Source: Macquaria australasica
Lineage: Eukaryota; Chordata; Actinopteri; Centrarchiformes; Percichthyidae
Direction: 5' to 3'
DNA: 64,000 nt
Assembly: GCA_005408345.1 (NCBI GenBank)
Contig: SEMN01000058.1
Coordinates: 1,095,001-1,159,000, forward strand
Below the pieces are notes generated by a model. It did not search any database, was not told the DNA's origin, and was given only the letters and a program-made list of their open reading frames with translations. Both the position numbers and the translations under genes were made by a program. Shown here one piece after another: positions 25,750 through 35,560 of this stretch; position 1 is the first letter of the stretch, and every line of letters starts with the position of its first letter.

Positions 25750-28700
25750 CGTCAGCACTGACATTGCCTTTGAAGGGTATCAGAAGCCGAGGAGATGGCT
25801 AAAGCTCTCACCTCAAAGGCACACAGCCAGTTTGTTTTCGTAAACACCGAGTAGGCTGGGGACTAATAGCAAGGTTGTGTACCATATAACCAACAATGCT
25901 CTCACCTAAGTAAAAGCCTGCGGGGACCTTCTTCAGGAAGGAGATATGAGAGCAGTGCATGCACTGTGCACTTCAGCATGCAGAGGTTAACGTGAGGATA
26001 TTAATCAGCAGGACGGCTTTTGGGATTCGTGCTGAGTGGAATTACCATACATGCTCTGGAGGCTGTGAAATAAAGTTTGCGCTCATATAGCAGACAGTAC
26101 GGTATACTAACTGCAGTAGAAAAAAGTGCACAATAAACCTCTTATACCTGTATACTCTGACATGAAAGTACAGCTCGGTATGTTATGAATTAATCTGCAG
26201 GTTGCTCTTAAAATTTCAGTGCAAAGCTTTTGTAAAATAACATTAAACAAAGAGGAGATTAATGCTGTACTCATTCAATGAATACAGATCTCAAAACTTA
26301 GTTTACTGAAAAGCACATTCATAACGATTGTGAATAAAACTGTAGATATAAAAGCCTAAACAACCCTTTATGGCAGTCAAGTGAAGATGAATGCACTGAT
26401 GATCCTTAAAGCAGCATTACTATATGTTTTACAGTAACAAAATAAAATGACAATACACATTATATACAGGTTACAACTTGGCTAATTATTAGTTTACTGT
26501 TGAATATGATTTACATTATAGCTCTGTCAGTTTTGGAGCACAGCCTGACCTGTAATGTATATTTTTCTCTTCACTCTTTGGGAATATGCTGTATATCTAC
26601 ATGCAGTTGTTTTCTCAGGGAAAGTGAAGGTCATGTGAATGAAGTTCAATACACCCTCAAACTGAGCCCACTCGATGTCCTAATATACACACACTGAAAT
26701 ACAGTTCTCTATTCCCTATCTTAGTCAAGCTGAACACTTCCTATTCGAAGAAGATGACAACTAAGAGGCTCCAGATGATGGAGCTGACACATCCAGAGAG
26801 TGCAGGCTGTGATGTCCCTGTACTGAAGCTTGAATTTTTTGCCACACTATCAGTGTAAGACTGCTTTTGAACTGAGTTGAAAGAACTTAAATCCAATGAC
26901 GAGCGGGTGCACTTCCTCGTCTGTGAGTGAGGGTGGATACACAGCAAACGAGGATGAGGATATTAATATTTCACTTTTCCTCAAAAACTGCCTTCGGACA
27001 GATAATGATTTTGTTTCCATCATACATGCATACATAAAATATTATTAAATAGACAAGGGCTGATCTAAACTGCAAGTCTGAGTGATACAAAGGGAAGTGG
27101 AAATAGTATTTTTAAATCTTCAAACAATAATAATTTATTTTCATTCATCACCCCATACTGGTTTCTTTTTAAACAATTTTGTGTAGCTTCACATTGATCT
27201 GTAGCCACCAATTGAAGATTAAATGCATCAAATGCACATCTGACAACCAAAATGTAAGAAACATTTTTAGATTTTTATGACACATTTTCATTTTCTTCAT
27301 TTCTTCTTCAACAAGTAGCATCTGTTATCTATTAAATGTAGCATCTGAGTGGGAGGTAAATATGATTTTTCAAAGCTCAACGACCTGGTATCCATCTTTA
27401 TCAACAGCAGAATATTGCACGTGAGGGGAGGGAAGCGGTGTGACAGGTCACTTTTCAAGCAGGATGGACAAAGGTTCACGCGTTGGAATAATGACAATCT
27501 TCAATCTGTTGGTCCACCATTGAGCACAGATGAAACGAGATGGGGCTGTCAAGTTCAGCGTGAACATAAGGGCGACACTGTAACATCTCTCTGGCCTGAG
27601 GAGACAAAAAGCTAATCACACACTTATTAGGCCACTAATGAGGAAATGAAAGTTGGCCTGCTCTTTATGAAATCACATCACCTTGCTGTGTTGTATTTGT
27701 ACATTATCATTCAAGCTGTTCATTATTTTTCACATTCAGAGCAGATTTTAGTTTATTTACAATCATTCCACCTCCTGTTCTTCTTTGCTTTATGAGTAAC
27801 TTTTATCTCACATCTGTGACCTCTTTCTGTGATCTCTATCTTTGCAAAAGAGTTGTTCCTGCTCACAAAAATGAACTGGGCTGTTTCTTGAAGGCCAAAC
27901 AGTATGTGTTTCATATTTAAACAGGCTGGTTTCAGCAAATAAAGCTTGTCATTGGGGTTTCAGACCACCACAGAGGCATTTACCTTGGAAAGTGACTCAT
28001 GCCAAAAATCTATTGAAAAAATCTTGAATATCTTTAGAAAGGGTGCCATCATTCAAACTGTTCTTGATCATTTGACCGTGTCTTATTTGTTAAATCGACC
28101 TTGTACTTAGAGATTCTTTTAAGCATTGTTTCCTTTTTTTGCTGTTGATATTTCTGCTTCCATGGCCATTTTTCTGACATGAACTTTGTAAGGAAGGCAA
28201 AATGTTCAAAAAATGTTCCTAGACTGCTCAGTTTTGTAGCGGACAATACCCTCAAATTAAAGCTGCCAGTCTACACTTTTACCTTCCCATCGTTTTGTAA
28301 CTACACATCCAAAGCAATGACTGGAGAGGATGATGTCCAAACATTTAGACGACTTAGACATAAGTGTTTCAGTGTCCCAAATATTTAATCTTCCCAAACA
28401 ACATTTCTCTCAGATAAATGAAATGCTGCTTTGTTTTGCAGGCCGTAGAGGACGAGAGAAGATGGAGGGCAAAGGAGCAAAGAAGGAGTTTGGGAGGCAG
28501 AGTGTAGGAGTCGAACCATAGACAGCTGAGAGTCAGTGGTGCTAATGTGGGGTCTGAGTCTGTAACCTCACTCTCAGTGCGCTCTGATTAAAGAATGATT
28601 TATAGGCCTGCTGGAGAGCCCGCTCAGCAATCCGTCTCCTCAATGAGATTTTTTTTCCCTTTCGAGGGGTTTGGTAAATCAAGCCATCTTGGAGAGGATC

Positions 28701-29085
28701 TCGGGTGGACATGTCAGTGTGTTACTGAGAGGGAGCTATTAAATTGCTGTAATCATGAAAGCATGGAGGAGGGTTCACAGGTGCATACAGACGCTTATTT
28801 GTCACATAGTGTTGGTCCTGACTCCTTCAGTGGAATAAATCAGCGTTTAGAGACATTTACACATCTATCATTCCCACAGACTGATCACCAGACTAATCTT
28901 AGTCTCTCTGCTTTAGTGTCATTTGCATGTGAAGATTTGAGATGTGTTTGATAATGAGCATGTATGTATGTATGTAGGAATGTAATATGTCTTTCTACCT
29001 CCTCTATATCCATGCTGTAATGTTGAGTTTATACAGTGTTCACTGATTGTTCAGACCTAAATGCATAAGCTGCGAGTGGTAGGTG
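25750..29085. other. Intergenic stretch, no gene seen
   Basis: No supported exon. A 118-codon open frame at 28595-28951 is without domains and probably chance. The (TGTA)n run at 28961 is listed separately. Confidence 0.5.
28961..28976. repeat. (TGTA)4 microsatellite
   Basis: Four tandem tetranucleotide units. Confidence 0.85.
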
Positions 29086-29150
29086 TACACTGCAAAAAAA
29101 CTCAAAAACAAGTCTTTTTACTCTGTTACTGAGACCTAAATGTCAGCCAT

Positions 29151-29644
29151 ACTAGCAGTTAAATGCTAATATCAACATGCTAACATGCACATACTGACAA
29201 TGTTAACATGCTGATACGAAGTAGGCATAATGTTTACTGTGTTCACCATCTTAGTTTAGCGTGTTAGCATGCTAACATATGATAATTAACACAGCTGAGG
29301 ATGATGGAAAATTTAAAGGACCACCAAAGGAATTACGATTCGTCTTGATGGGACGTCGATGTGAGTACCAAATTTCACGGCAATCCATCCAATAGTTGTT
29401 GAGACATTTCACTAAAAAACAAACATGTCAAATTCATGGAGGTGATAGAGGAAAAGTCAGGGTCAGTCACCAAAGTCTGTAAAATTCATCCTCTGGGAAC
29501 CATGAATGTCAGTACAAAATTTCACGGCAATTCAGTTGACTAATTGTTGCGATATTTCAGTGTGGAGTGAAGTGGTGGACCAACCGACTGACTGACTGAC
29601 AGACAGACAGACAGAATGCCATCCCTAGAGCCGTGCTGCTAGCA
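29151..29644 (+). repeat. Dispersed repeat family A, copy 3 (most complete)
   Basis: It runs from actagcagttaaatgctaat to the terminal 'ccctagagccgtgctgctagc'. It includes the palindrome TGTTAGCATGCTAACA (29262-29277) and two internal copies of the 'acaaatttcacggcaatcc' type module (about 29368 and 29517). Near its end is an (ACTG)n(ACAG)n tetranucleotide run. Its terminus reversed (GCTAGCAGCACGGCTCTAG) resembles the GCGGCTCTGTGAG start of copy 1. That hints at imperfect terminal inverted repeats and so at a non-autonomous DNA element. There is no coding capacity. Confidence 0.75.
29586..29614. repeat. (ACTG)3(ACAG)4 simple repeat
   Basis: Tetranucleotide run embedded near the 3' end of family A copy 3. 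Other copies have shorter 'gactgactgac' versions at the same place, so it grew from the element's own sequence. Confidence 0.85.
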
Positions 29645-29649
29645 AGGCT

Positions 29650-30540
29650 TCAAATCTGAAAGAAACCGCCAGTGTTGTGAGGATTATTTCATTGTTTTAA
29701 GCATTTTGTGGAAATGAGTGTCAGTATCTTGAAGGAAGAGAGAATAATTTGGATGCACTACAATCATGTAAAATGACACTTGATATAATTTAATTTGTAT
29801 TGGAAACAAGTTGAAACGCTCTCATTGTACAGTTTTTAGAAGATAAGACACTAAGGACTCAAAAATAGACAAGAATTACTTGACACGATGGAAATTTCAC
29901 TTCTGGTCTGAAGACTTCTGCACAACAGAAGAATAATGGCAGCACTTTTGATGGGAAGTCACTGCAGAGTGCTCTGACACACCCATCAATCATTAACAAA
30001 TCCTCTGCAGACTGAATCCTATCTATCAGATGATGCCATTTGTCCAAAGAATGCTGCATGACACTGTGGTCTGAATCACAAGTGCAACAATATTATCTCC
30101 AAAGTGTACACTATGTTTGAATTTGGGTCACAATATGAAATTTCAGGTACCTCACATATGATTATGCTGCATTCAAGTTCGTATTCTATGATTGCGACCT
30201 TTTTATTAACCAAAGCACACAACCGCTCTGTGTGATGTTTCCCAATTATCTCTTCCTGTTTACCCAATTACATTAATTAGAGTGCACTGTATTTACATAA
30301 CCCAGAACAAATAAGCCATTGAGCTAAACCTATTATTAAGCTTCTGTAAAAATAATTACTCCACCTACTGTTGCCATTGTTATAATGTAGCTACATTCAG
30401 GAACAAACTGTCAGACAAGCCTGCTTATTGACATAAAAAAAAAAAAAAACAGTGTTTGGGTTTCATGTTTTTAATATTAAAGATGTACTCTCATAATTAA
30501 AGCTCAATGTGGCAAAACCACAAATACAATGAAAGCATTG
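29650..30540. other. Intergenic stretch, no gene seen
   Basis: AT-rich, with an A15 run near 30435. Nothing coding recognised. Confidence 0.5.
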
Positions 30541-30762
30541 TTTATCAGTGATGGAGGACATATTCGGGTATTTTACAAAAATAAAAGTACCAATACAACT
30601 ATGTTAAAATACTCCAATTATAAGTAAAAGTCCTCATAACCCTACCTCAGTAAAACTACATAAGTATTAGCATCAAAAGTAAAAAGTAGTGTAGAAAGAT
30701 GTTGCATTTTACTATCAAGGCGGAGATTTTAACTGTTTTATATAATGTTAGGTAGTTCAGTC

Positions 30763-30917
30763 CAGTGGTTCTCAACCTAGAGTTCGGGCCCCCTCAAAGG
30801 GTCACAAGATAAATCTGAGTGGTCATGGTAGGAGAGAAGACAAAATCTTTGTATTCATTTTTGGGATTTTGTACTGGCTTTTTTGTAAAGGGTAACAAGC
30901 CAAAAGCATGCCATTGT
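30763..30917 (+). mobile_element. hAT-like non-autonomous element, degenerate right end
   Basis: It starts with CAGTGGTTCTCAACCT, a terminal sequence typical of hAT elements. It continues 'gggccccctcaaagggtcacaagataaatctga', an arrangement I recall from a common fish repeat. The right end has decayed (ccaaaagcatgccattg where aaccactg is expected) and no 8-base target duplication can be shown. It interrupts the element at 30545-32125. Confidence 0.5.
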
Positions 30918-30952
30918 ATTTTATAAGCTCAGTTATCATATGTTTTTTTTAT

Positions 30953-32022
30953 CCATCCATCCATCCATTTTCTTCCGCTTATCCGGGGCCGGGTCGTGGT
31001 GGCAGCAGGTTAAGCAGGGTTGTCCAGACGTCCCTCTCCTCGGCAACGCTTTCCAGCTCCTCCTGGGGGACCCCAAGGCGTTCCCAGGCCAGATGAGATA
31101 TATAATCCCTCCAGCGTGTTCTGGGTCTGCCCCGGGGCCTCCTACCAGTTGGACGTGCCCGGAACACCTCCAAAGGGAGGCTTCCAGGAGGCATCCTAAT
31201 CAGATGCCCGAACCACTTCAACTGGCTCCTTTCGATGCGAAGGAGCAGCGGCTCTACTCCGAGCTCCCTCCGGATGTCCGAGCTCCTTTCCCTATCTCTA
31301 AGGGTGAGCCCAGCCACCCTACGGAGGAAACTCATTTTGGCCGCTTGTATCCGCGATCTCATTCTTTCGGTCACTACCCAAAGCTCATGACCATAGGTGA
31401 GGGTTGGAACGTAGATCGACTGGTAAATCGACAGCTTTGCCTTCCGGCTCAGCTCCCTCTTCACCATCACGGTCCGGTACAACGCCCGCATTACTGCTGA
31501 TGCTGCACCGATCCGCCTGTCCGTCTCACGTTCCAATTTACCATCACTCGTGAACAAGACCCCGAGATACTTGAACTCTTTCGTCTGGGGCAGTAACTCA
31601 CCTCCAACCCAAAGGGGGCAGTCCACCATTTTCCGGCTGAGAACCATGGCCTCGGACTTGGAGGTGCTGACTCTCATCCCAGCCGCTTCACACTCGGCTG
31701 CAAACCGCCCCAGTGCATGCTGAAGGTCACAGCCCGATGAAGCCAACAGAACCACATCGTCCGCAAAGAGCAGAGATGCTATTCTGAGACCACCAAACCG
31801 GACCCTCTCCTCCCCCCGGCTGCGCCTTGAAATCCTGTCCATGAATATCATAAACAGAATCAGTGACAAGGGGCAGCCCTGGCGGAGTCCAACACCCACT
31901 TGGAACGTGTTTGACTTTGTGCCGAGAATGCGGACACTGCACTCACTTCGGTTATATAGGGACCGGATGGCTTGTAGCAGCGACCCCGGTACCCCATACT
32001 CCCGCAGTACCCCCCACAGGAT
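30953..32022 (-). mobile_element. RTE-clade LINE (Rex3-like), 5'-truncated copy
   Basis: The copy covers the C-terminal half of a reverse transcriptase, a very short 3' untranslated part and a tail of (GGAT)n units (minus strand: agaaaatggatggatggatgg). A GATG-type tetranucleotide tail and a heavily 5'-truncated body are the known habit of Rex3 elements in teleosts. The insertion is flanked by near-identical 11-12 base repeats, tgT7at at 30942-30952 and tgT8at at 32023-32034, read as the target-site duplication. The Rex3 name is from recognition; the RTE-like LINE class is more certain. Confidence 0.8.
30979..32022 (-). pseudogene. LINE reverse transcriptase fragment, open frame
   Basis: The frame is open from the truncation point (translated ILWGVLREYGVPGS) to a TAA at 30979, about 347 codons without a stop or frameshift. 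The RT block GLRQGCPLS appears near 31870-31890. The catalytic FADD box (SLLFADDVVLLAS) is at about 31750-31770, followed by the thumb and the C-terminal region ending LLPPRPGPG. The APE-type endonuclease and the N-terminal half of the RT are missing, so the copy cannot move by itself. The lack of decay points to a recent insertion. Confidence 0.85.
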
Positions 32023-32129
32023 TGTTTTTTTTATGTCACATCTTAATCTGAAAAGTTACTAGTAACTATCAAATATATGTAGCAGAGTGAGTACCTTAAA
32101 ATTGTACTTAGTTGTCTCCCACCATGTAT

Positions 32130-34740
32130 TTATTATTCTGCAGGTAAAATACAATGGGTATATCACCATACTACAGTATATGTCCTTCAGTTGTATCGCA
32201 ACTCTTTCACTCATCTTGCAAACTTCACAAAAACCTTTACAGTAGTGGCATTAACGCAAAACTGTCTGTCCTTCAATAAAAAACTCAGACATTCCAGTCT
32301 GACAAAGTCTTTGATCCACTCAATAACAATGCAAACAAAGCCAGCACATGGGCGCACAAAGATGTTTCCGCTGTGTGCTTCACTCTATATTTTCAGATTT
32401 GGCCTTTAACAATGTAGCCCACGTACAAAGCTAACCTGCCTGAATAACAGTGATTTAATTGGGCAGACAGCTTGCTCATCATTATGGCACAAGGAGAGGG
32501 CAGTCAGAGAATACTTGAAGGTGCTTAACAGTCGCAAAACACAATATTTTTCTCTGCTGATTAGCTTAAAGCAGAAGAGTATGGGTGATGATTATGCCTG
32601 AAGATGACAGAGGCAACATGTTGGAGCTGTGCTGGCTCTATGAATGTCGGGCTAAGCATAGTTATTTGATGTTTTTAGCACATTTCCCCTGTTGCATATT
32701 CCAGCTGAAGTGAATTCACATTTCAGCTAAAAACATGCTATCCTTGACTATTATACTGAATAAAGAGCAGCCGTGGCAAAGACACAAAGGCACCTCTCTG
32801 AATGCTAACGGCCAAAACATAAAAACAAGTTACACTTCATCTGTGGTGCAATAGCTCATTCTGTGAGTCACATCACAGCATTGTGTCTGTGTGATTAACC
32901 AGGTAGTCCATCTTGCATGGATATGACAGGCCTGCAAACACTATGTCCCGAATATGTAATAGATTTTTTCTGGAGCAAGTGTGTGTAGCTCCTTGCAACA
33001 GAGCTATCTCCCTGGAAAAAGTGCCAATTATAATATTAAAGCTGTCTCTACCAGTGACCTTTTTGCATTTGCTCTGTATGCTATTACACTCAATCAAGAA
33101 AGGTCAGCGGTGGACGTGGGTCCCATGCAAAACTTTTTTTTTCTTTTCATCTTGAGTCGGCTGTTTGTACAATTGGATTTCATAACTCCAGTGAAACAAA
33201 CACATGGAATATCATCCATGTGACTTGTGCATTAGATCTGGTGTTTGCATACACTGATATGACCTGAATAAAAACATGTACTGTATGTAGCATGTTGGAG
33301 TTTTGTAGAGCAAGTGTGTAACTTTTTTCCCCCCTACAGCTCTCTGTGTGAAAATAAAATGCTGATTGTAATTTTTCTGAAGTGTCACTTTTGGTAGATT
33401 GTGAAACAGTTACGTAACAGATGACAGATAGTAGTTATTTTGGATTTATTTATTTATTTATTTTTACAATAGAAGATTGGCATTTTTTACATGGTCAGTT
33501 TCATTGAATCCATGAGTAATAAACGTGCTTTTAATATAAATAACAGCCATTTCGTTTATTGGAAAGTGCTGTTATTGTACCTCTGATAGACAAAGTGTTA
33601 GTGTTACAAAAAACAAAAACAGTTTGAGCCATTTAGGACAACATGAAAAGAGAGATTATTTAAGTTTGATATTACTTCAGAAATTAAACGAACAAATTAT
33701 GCATCATTTACATAAAATACATGTACTTACCCTCATTAATTTGCATTATTTTTGTTTTGATGTGACTCATAAATCAGTAAACCTATTTTTTGACATATAT
33801 GCAGTACAGTATAACTCATGCATCTCATCAGACCTACCATTCACACAGTAATGATTCTGGTTTTTCTTTGAAGCACAGTGTGACTGAACAGCTCCAAAGG
33901 ATTGCTCCTGCTTTGCATAGTCATATCAGTGTTTGAGAAGGGAGCCACTTGGTGGGCAAACTCTGAATTTCTCTCTGAATCTTCCTGTCAAATAAAATGA
34001 ACAGCACTATAAATGACCAATACTTCTCACCCTCTTCTATCTTTATAATGACTGTCAGATAAAACAAAACATTCACTGACAAAATGTATTGATGGTACAG
34101 TATTCCAGGGGGGAAAAATCACCTTATTCAGATGTTCTCACTTCACAACTCAACCAACATGGCATCATATATTGTAGTCGGCACCAAATATCTTTGATGA
34201 TTTTGCCCGTTTTTTTAGTGGTGTTTTTTTTTTTTTTTTTGTGTCAATCCTGAAAGTGAAAAAGCTTCAAATGACATGTTCGTACTGGCAGAAACTGGCC
34301 CAATCAAACTTCCTCGGGGTACTGCAGGGATTTCTGGTTTGGACAAAAGGCCATTTTTTCCAAATCTTGGTACTGTGGTAAAAGCGTAACCCTACAAATA
34401 TAGTACTGATTGGCCATTTGGATTGCCCAAAGTGGCTAGATATAGCACAGGCCAATCTGTCCCATTTTAGGTGCACAGTGTGCCTCTCATAATTCACAAC
34501 TTGCAGAATATGGAAACAAATGACAGCTTTTTTTACTCATTGGCTTCTTGACTTACAATAACACAGAGCACGAACGCAGGGATTTCTGGCAGAAAACTCA
34601 TGTTAAATGTCAGGACTTCTGACCAGAACAAGAACACACCAGAAGTTAGTGGTGATTTTTCAAATGGGTCCTCAATTCACTTTCCACTGCCCCGTGTGGG
34701 CATCACTGTCAGGCTGCAACACACATTGGTTTAAATGACA
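32130..34740. other. Intergenic stretch, no gene seen
   Basis: AT-rich, with a (TTTA)n run at 33444 and a T16 run near 34226. Open frames are short and without recognised domains. Confidence 0.5.
33444..33465. repeat. (TTTA)n simple repeat
   Basis: Five tandem TTTA units followed by a T-run. Confidence 0.85.
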
Positions 34741-34745
34741 ATTTA

Positions 34746-35151
34746 TGTCACGGTCCACAAAGGACTCTTGTCTGGACTCTGTTTTTGTCTTGTTTCCTGT
34801 TTTTATTTTGAAATCCCTGGTCTTGTGTTCGTGTGTGCCCTTTACTTCCTATCATTGTCTGTTTTCCTGCCAGTTTTGATTAGGTTCACCTGTGTCTTGT
34901 TACTCACCTGTTTCTGTTTCCCTCGTTGTCTCCTCCCCTATATATACCAGTCCTCTTCCTTTTGTTCTCTGTTGGGTCATTGTCATTCATTGTGATTCCT
35001 TGTGATTGATTCCTCGTGTGTTGTGGATGGTGATTTCCTGCGTGTTTGTGTGAGTTTTGTTTACCGCAAATAAATCCTTGGACTTATTCAGCCTCCTCGC
35101 CTGTCTGCATTTTGGGTCCTCTCCCTGCTGCCTAAATGGCTAATCGTGACA
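34746..35151 (+). mobile_element. Solo LTR with 5-bp target duplication
   Basis: A 406-base unit begins TGTCACG and ends CGTGACA, a perfect 7-base inverted pair with the TG...CA ends of LTRs. It is flanked on both sides by ATTTA (34741-34745 and 35152-35156), an exact 5-base duplication as left by retroviral-type integrases. Inside, on the plus strand, are a TATA box (TATATATA, 34939-34946) and AATAAA (35069-35074), in the order U3, R, U5. There is no internal coding part, so recombination between two LTRs is implied. A short-TIR DNA element is the alternative. Confidence 0.7.
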
Positions 35152-35460
35152 ATTTATATATGTGTCACATAAATGAATATGTAGATTCATCTCTATGTGT
35201 TGCCATAGACAAAAACATGGTAATTGTTTGTATGAACAATAAGCATACCTTTCAGTTTGTGTGTACATTGTCATCAACAACAGTTTATGTTCTTTAATAC
35301 TTGGTTGGCATGTGATGAAATGCTGAGTTAAACTGTCACACACTGAAAACATTTTATGAAGTACCTCAATTTAAACATGTAGAAAGATGTATTTCCAAAC
35401 TGAGCAGCAGGACATGCTTCAAGTTTTATCAGATCAGCTCTGGTTGAAAAATACATTTAG

Positions 35461-35560
35461 AGGGCGGCATGATGCTGTTGCTCACTGATTAATATTATTT
35501 CCTCCCACTAAGAGAGTCTGAATTTGATTCCTGGCTCAGGCATTGTACTTACTTTTCATT
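35461..35560 (+). repeat. Old dispersed repeat, 'gggcggcatga' type
   Basis: It starts agggcggcatgatgctgttg and includes 'gagtctgaatttgattcctggctc'. This is a diverged form of a very common fish repeat (gggcggcatggtggtg...gggttcgattcc). Only the first 100 bases are recognisable. Confidence 0.35.

Larger units (their letters stand above)
30545..32125. mobile_element. TIR element split by two later insertions
   Basis: The left end reads cagtgatggaggacatattc and continues with 'aaaagtaccaatacaac', 'actccaattataagtaaaag' and 'gtattagcatcaaaagta'. The right part resumes at 32041 with 'cttaatctgaaaagttact' and ends 'gtacttagttgtctcccaccatg'. These are the two halves of an abundant fish repeat whose ends read cagtggtggaa...ttccaccactg. 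The halves are separated by a hAT-like fragment and a LINE. The element has no coding capacity of its own. Limits are good to about 10 bases. Confidence 0.6.

Noticed and set aside
28501..28530. 'gtaggagtcgaacca' resembling the T-arm of a tRNA on the minus strand
   Set aside because: No matching acceptor stem, D-arm or anticodon arm could be folded around it.
28595..28951. 118-codon plus-strand open frame
   Set aside because: No domain, no upstream acceptor or coding bias that stands out, and no matching downstream exon.
29586..29614. Regular short repeats that could suggest a CRISPR array
   Set aside because: Tetranucleotide simple repeat inside a fish transposable element. No spacer-repeat structure exists anywhere in the window.
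30940..31500. 186-codon plus-strand open frame
   Set aside because: It is the antisense shadow of the LINE reverse transcriptase frame on the minus strand.
34735..34995. 86-codon hydrophobic plus-strand open frame
   Set aside because: It lies in the left part of the solo LTR, where T-rich sequence gives a false membrane-like peptide.
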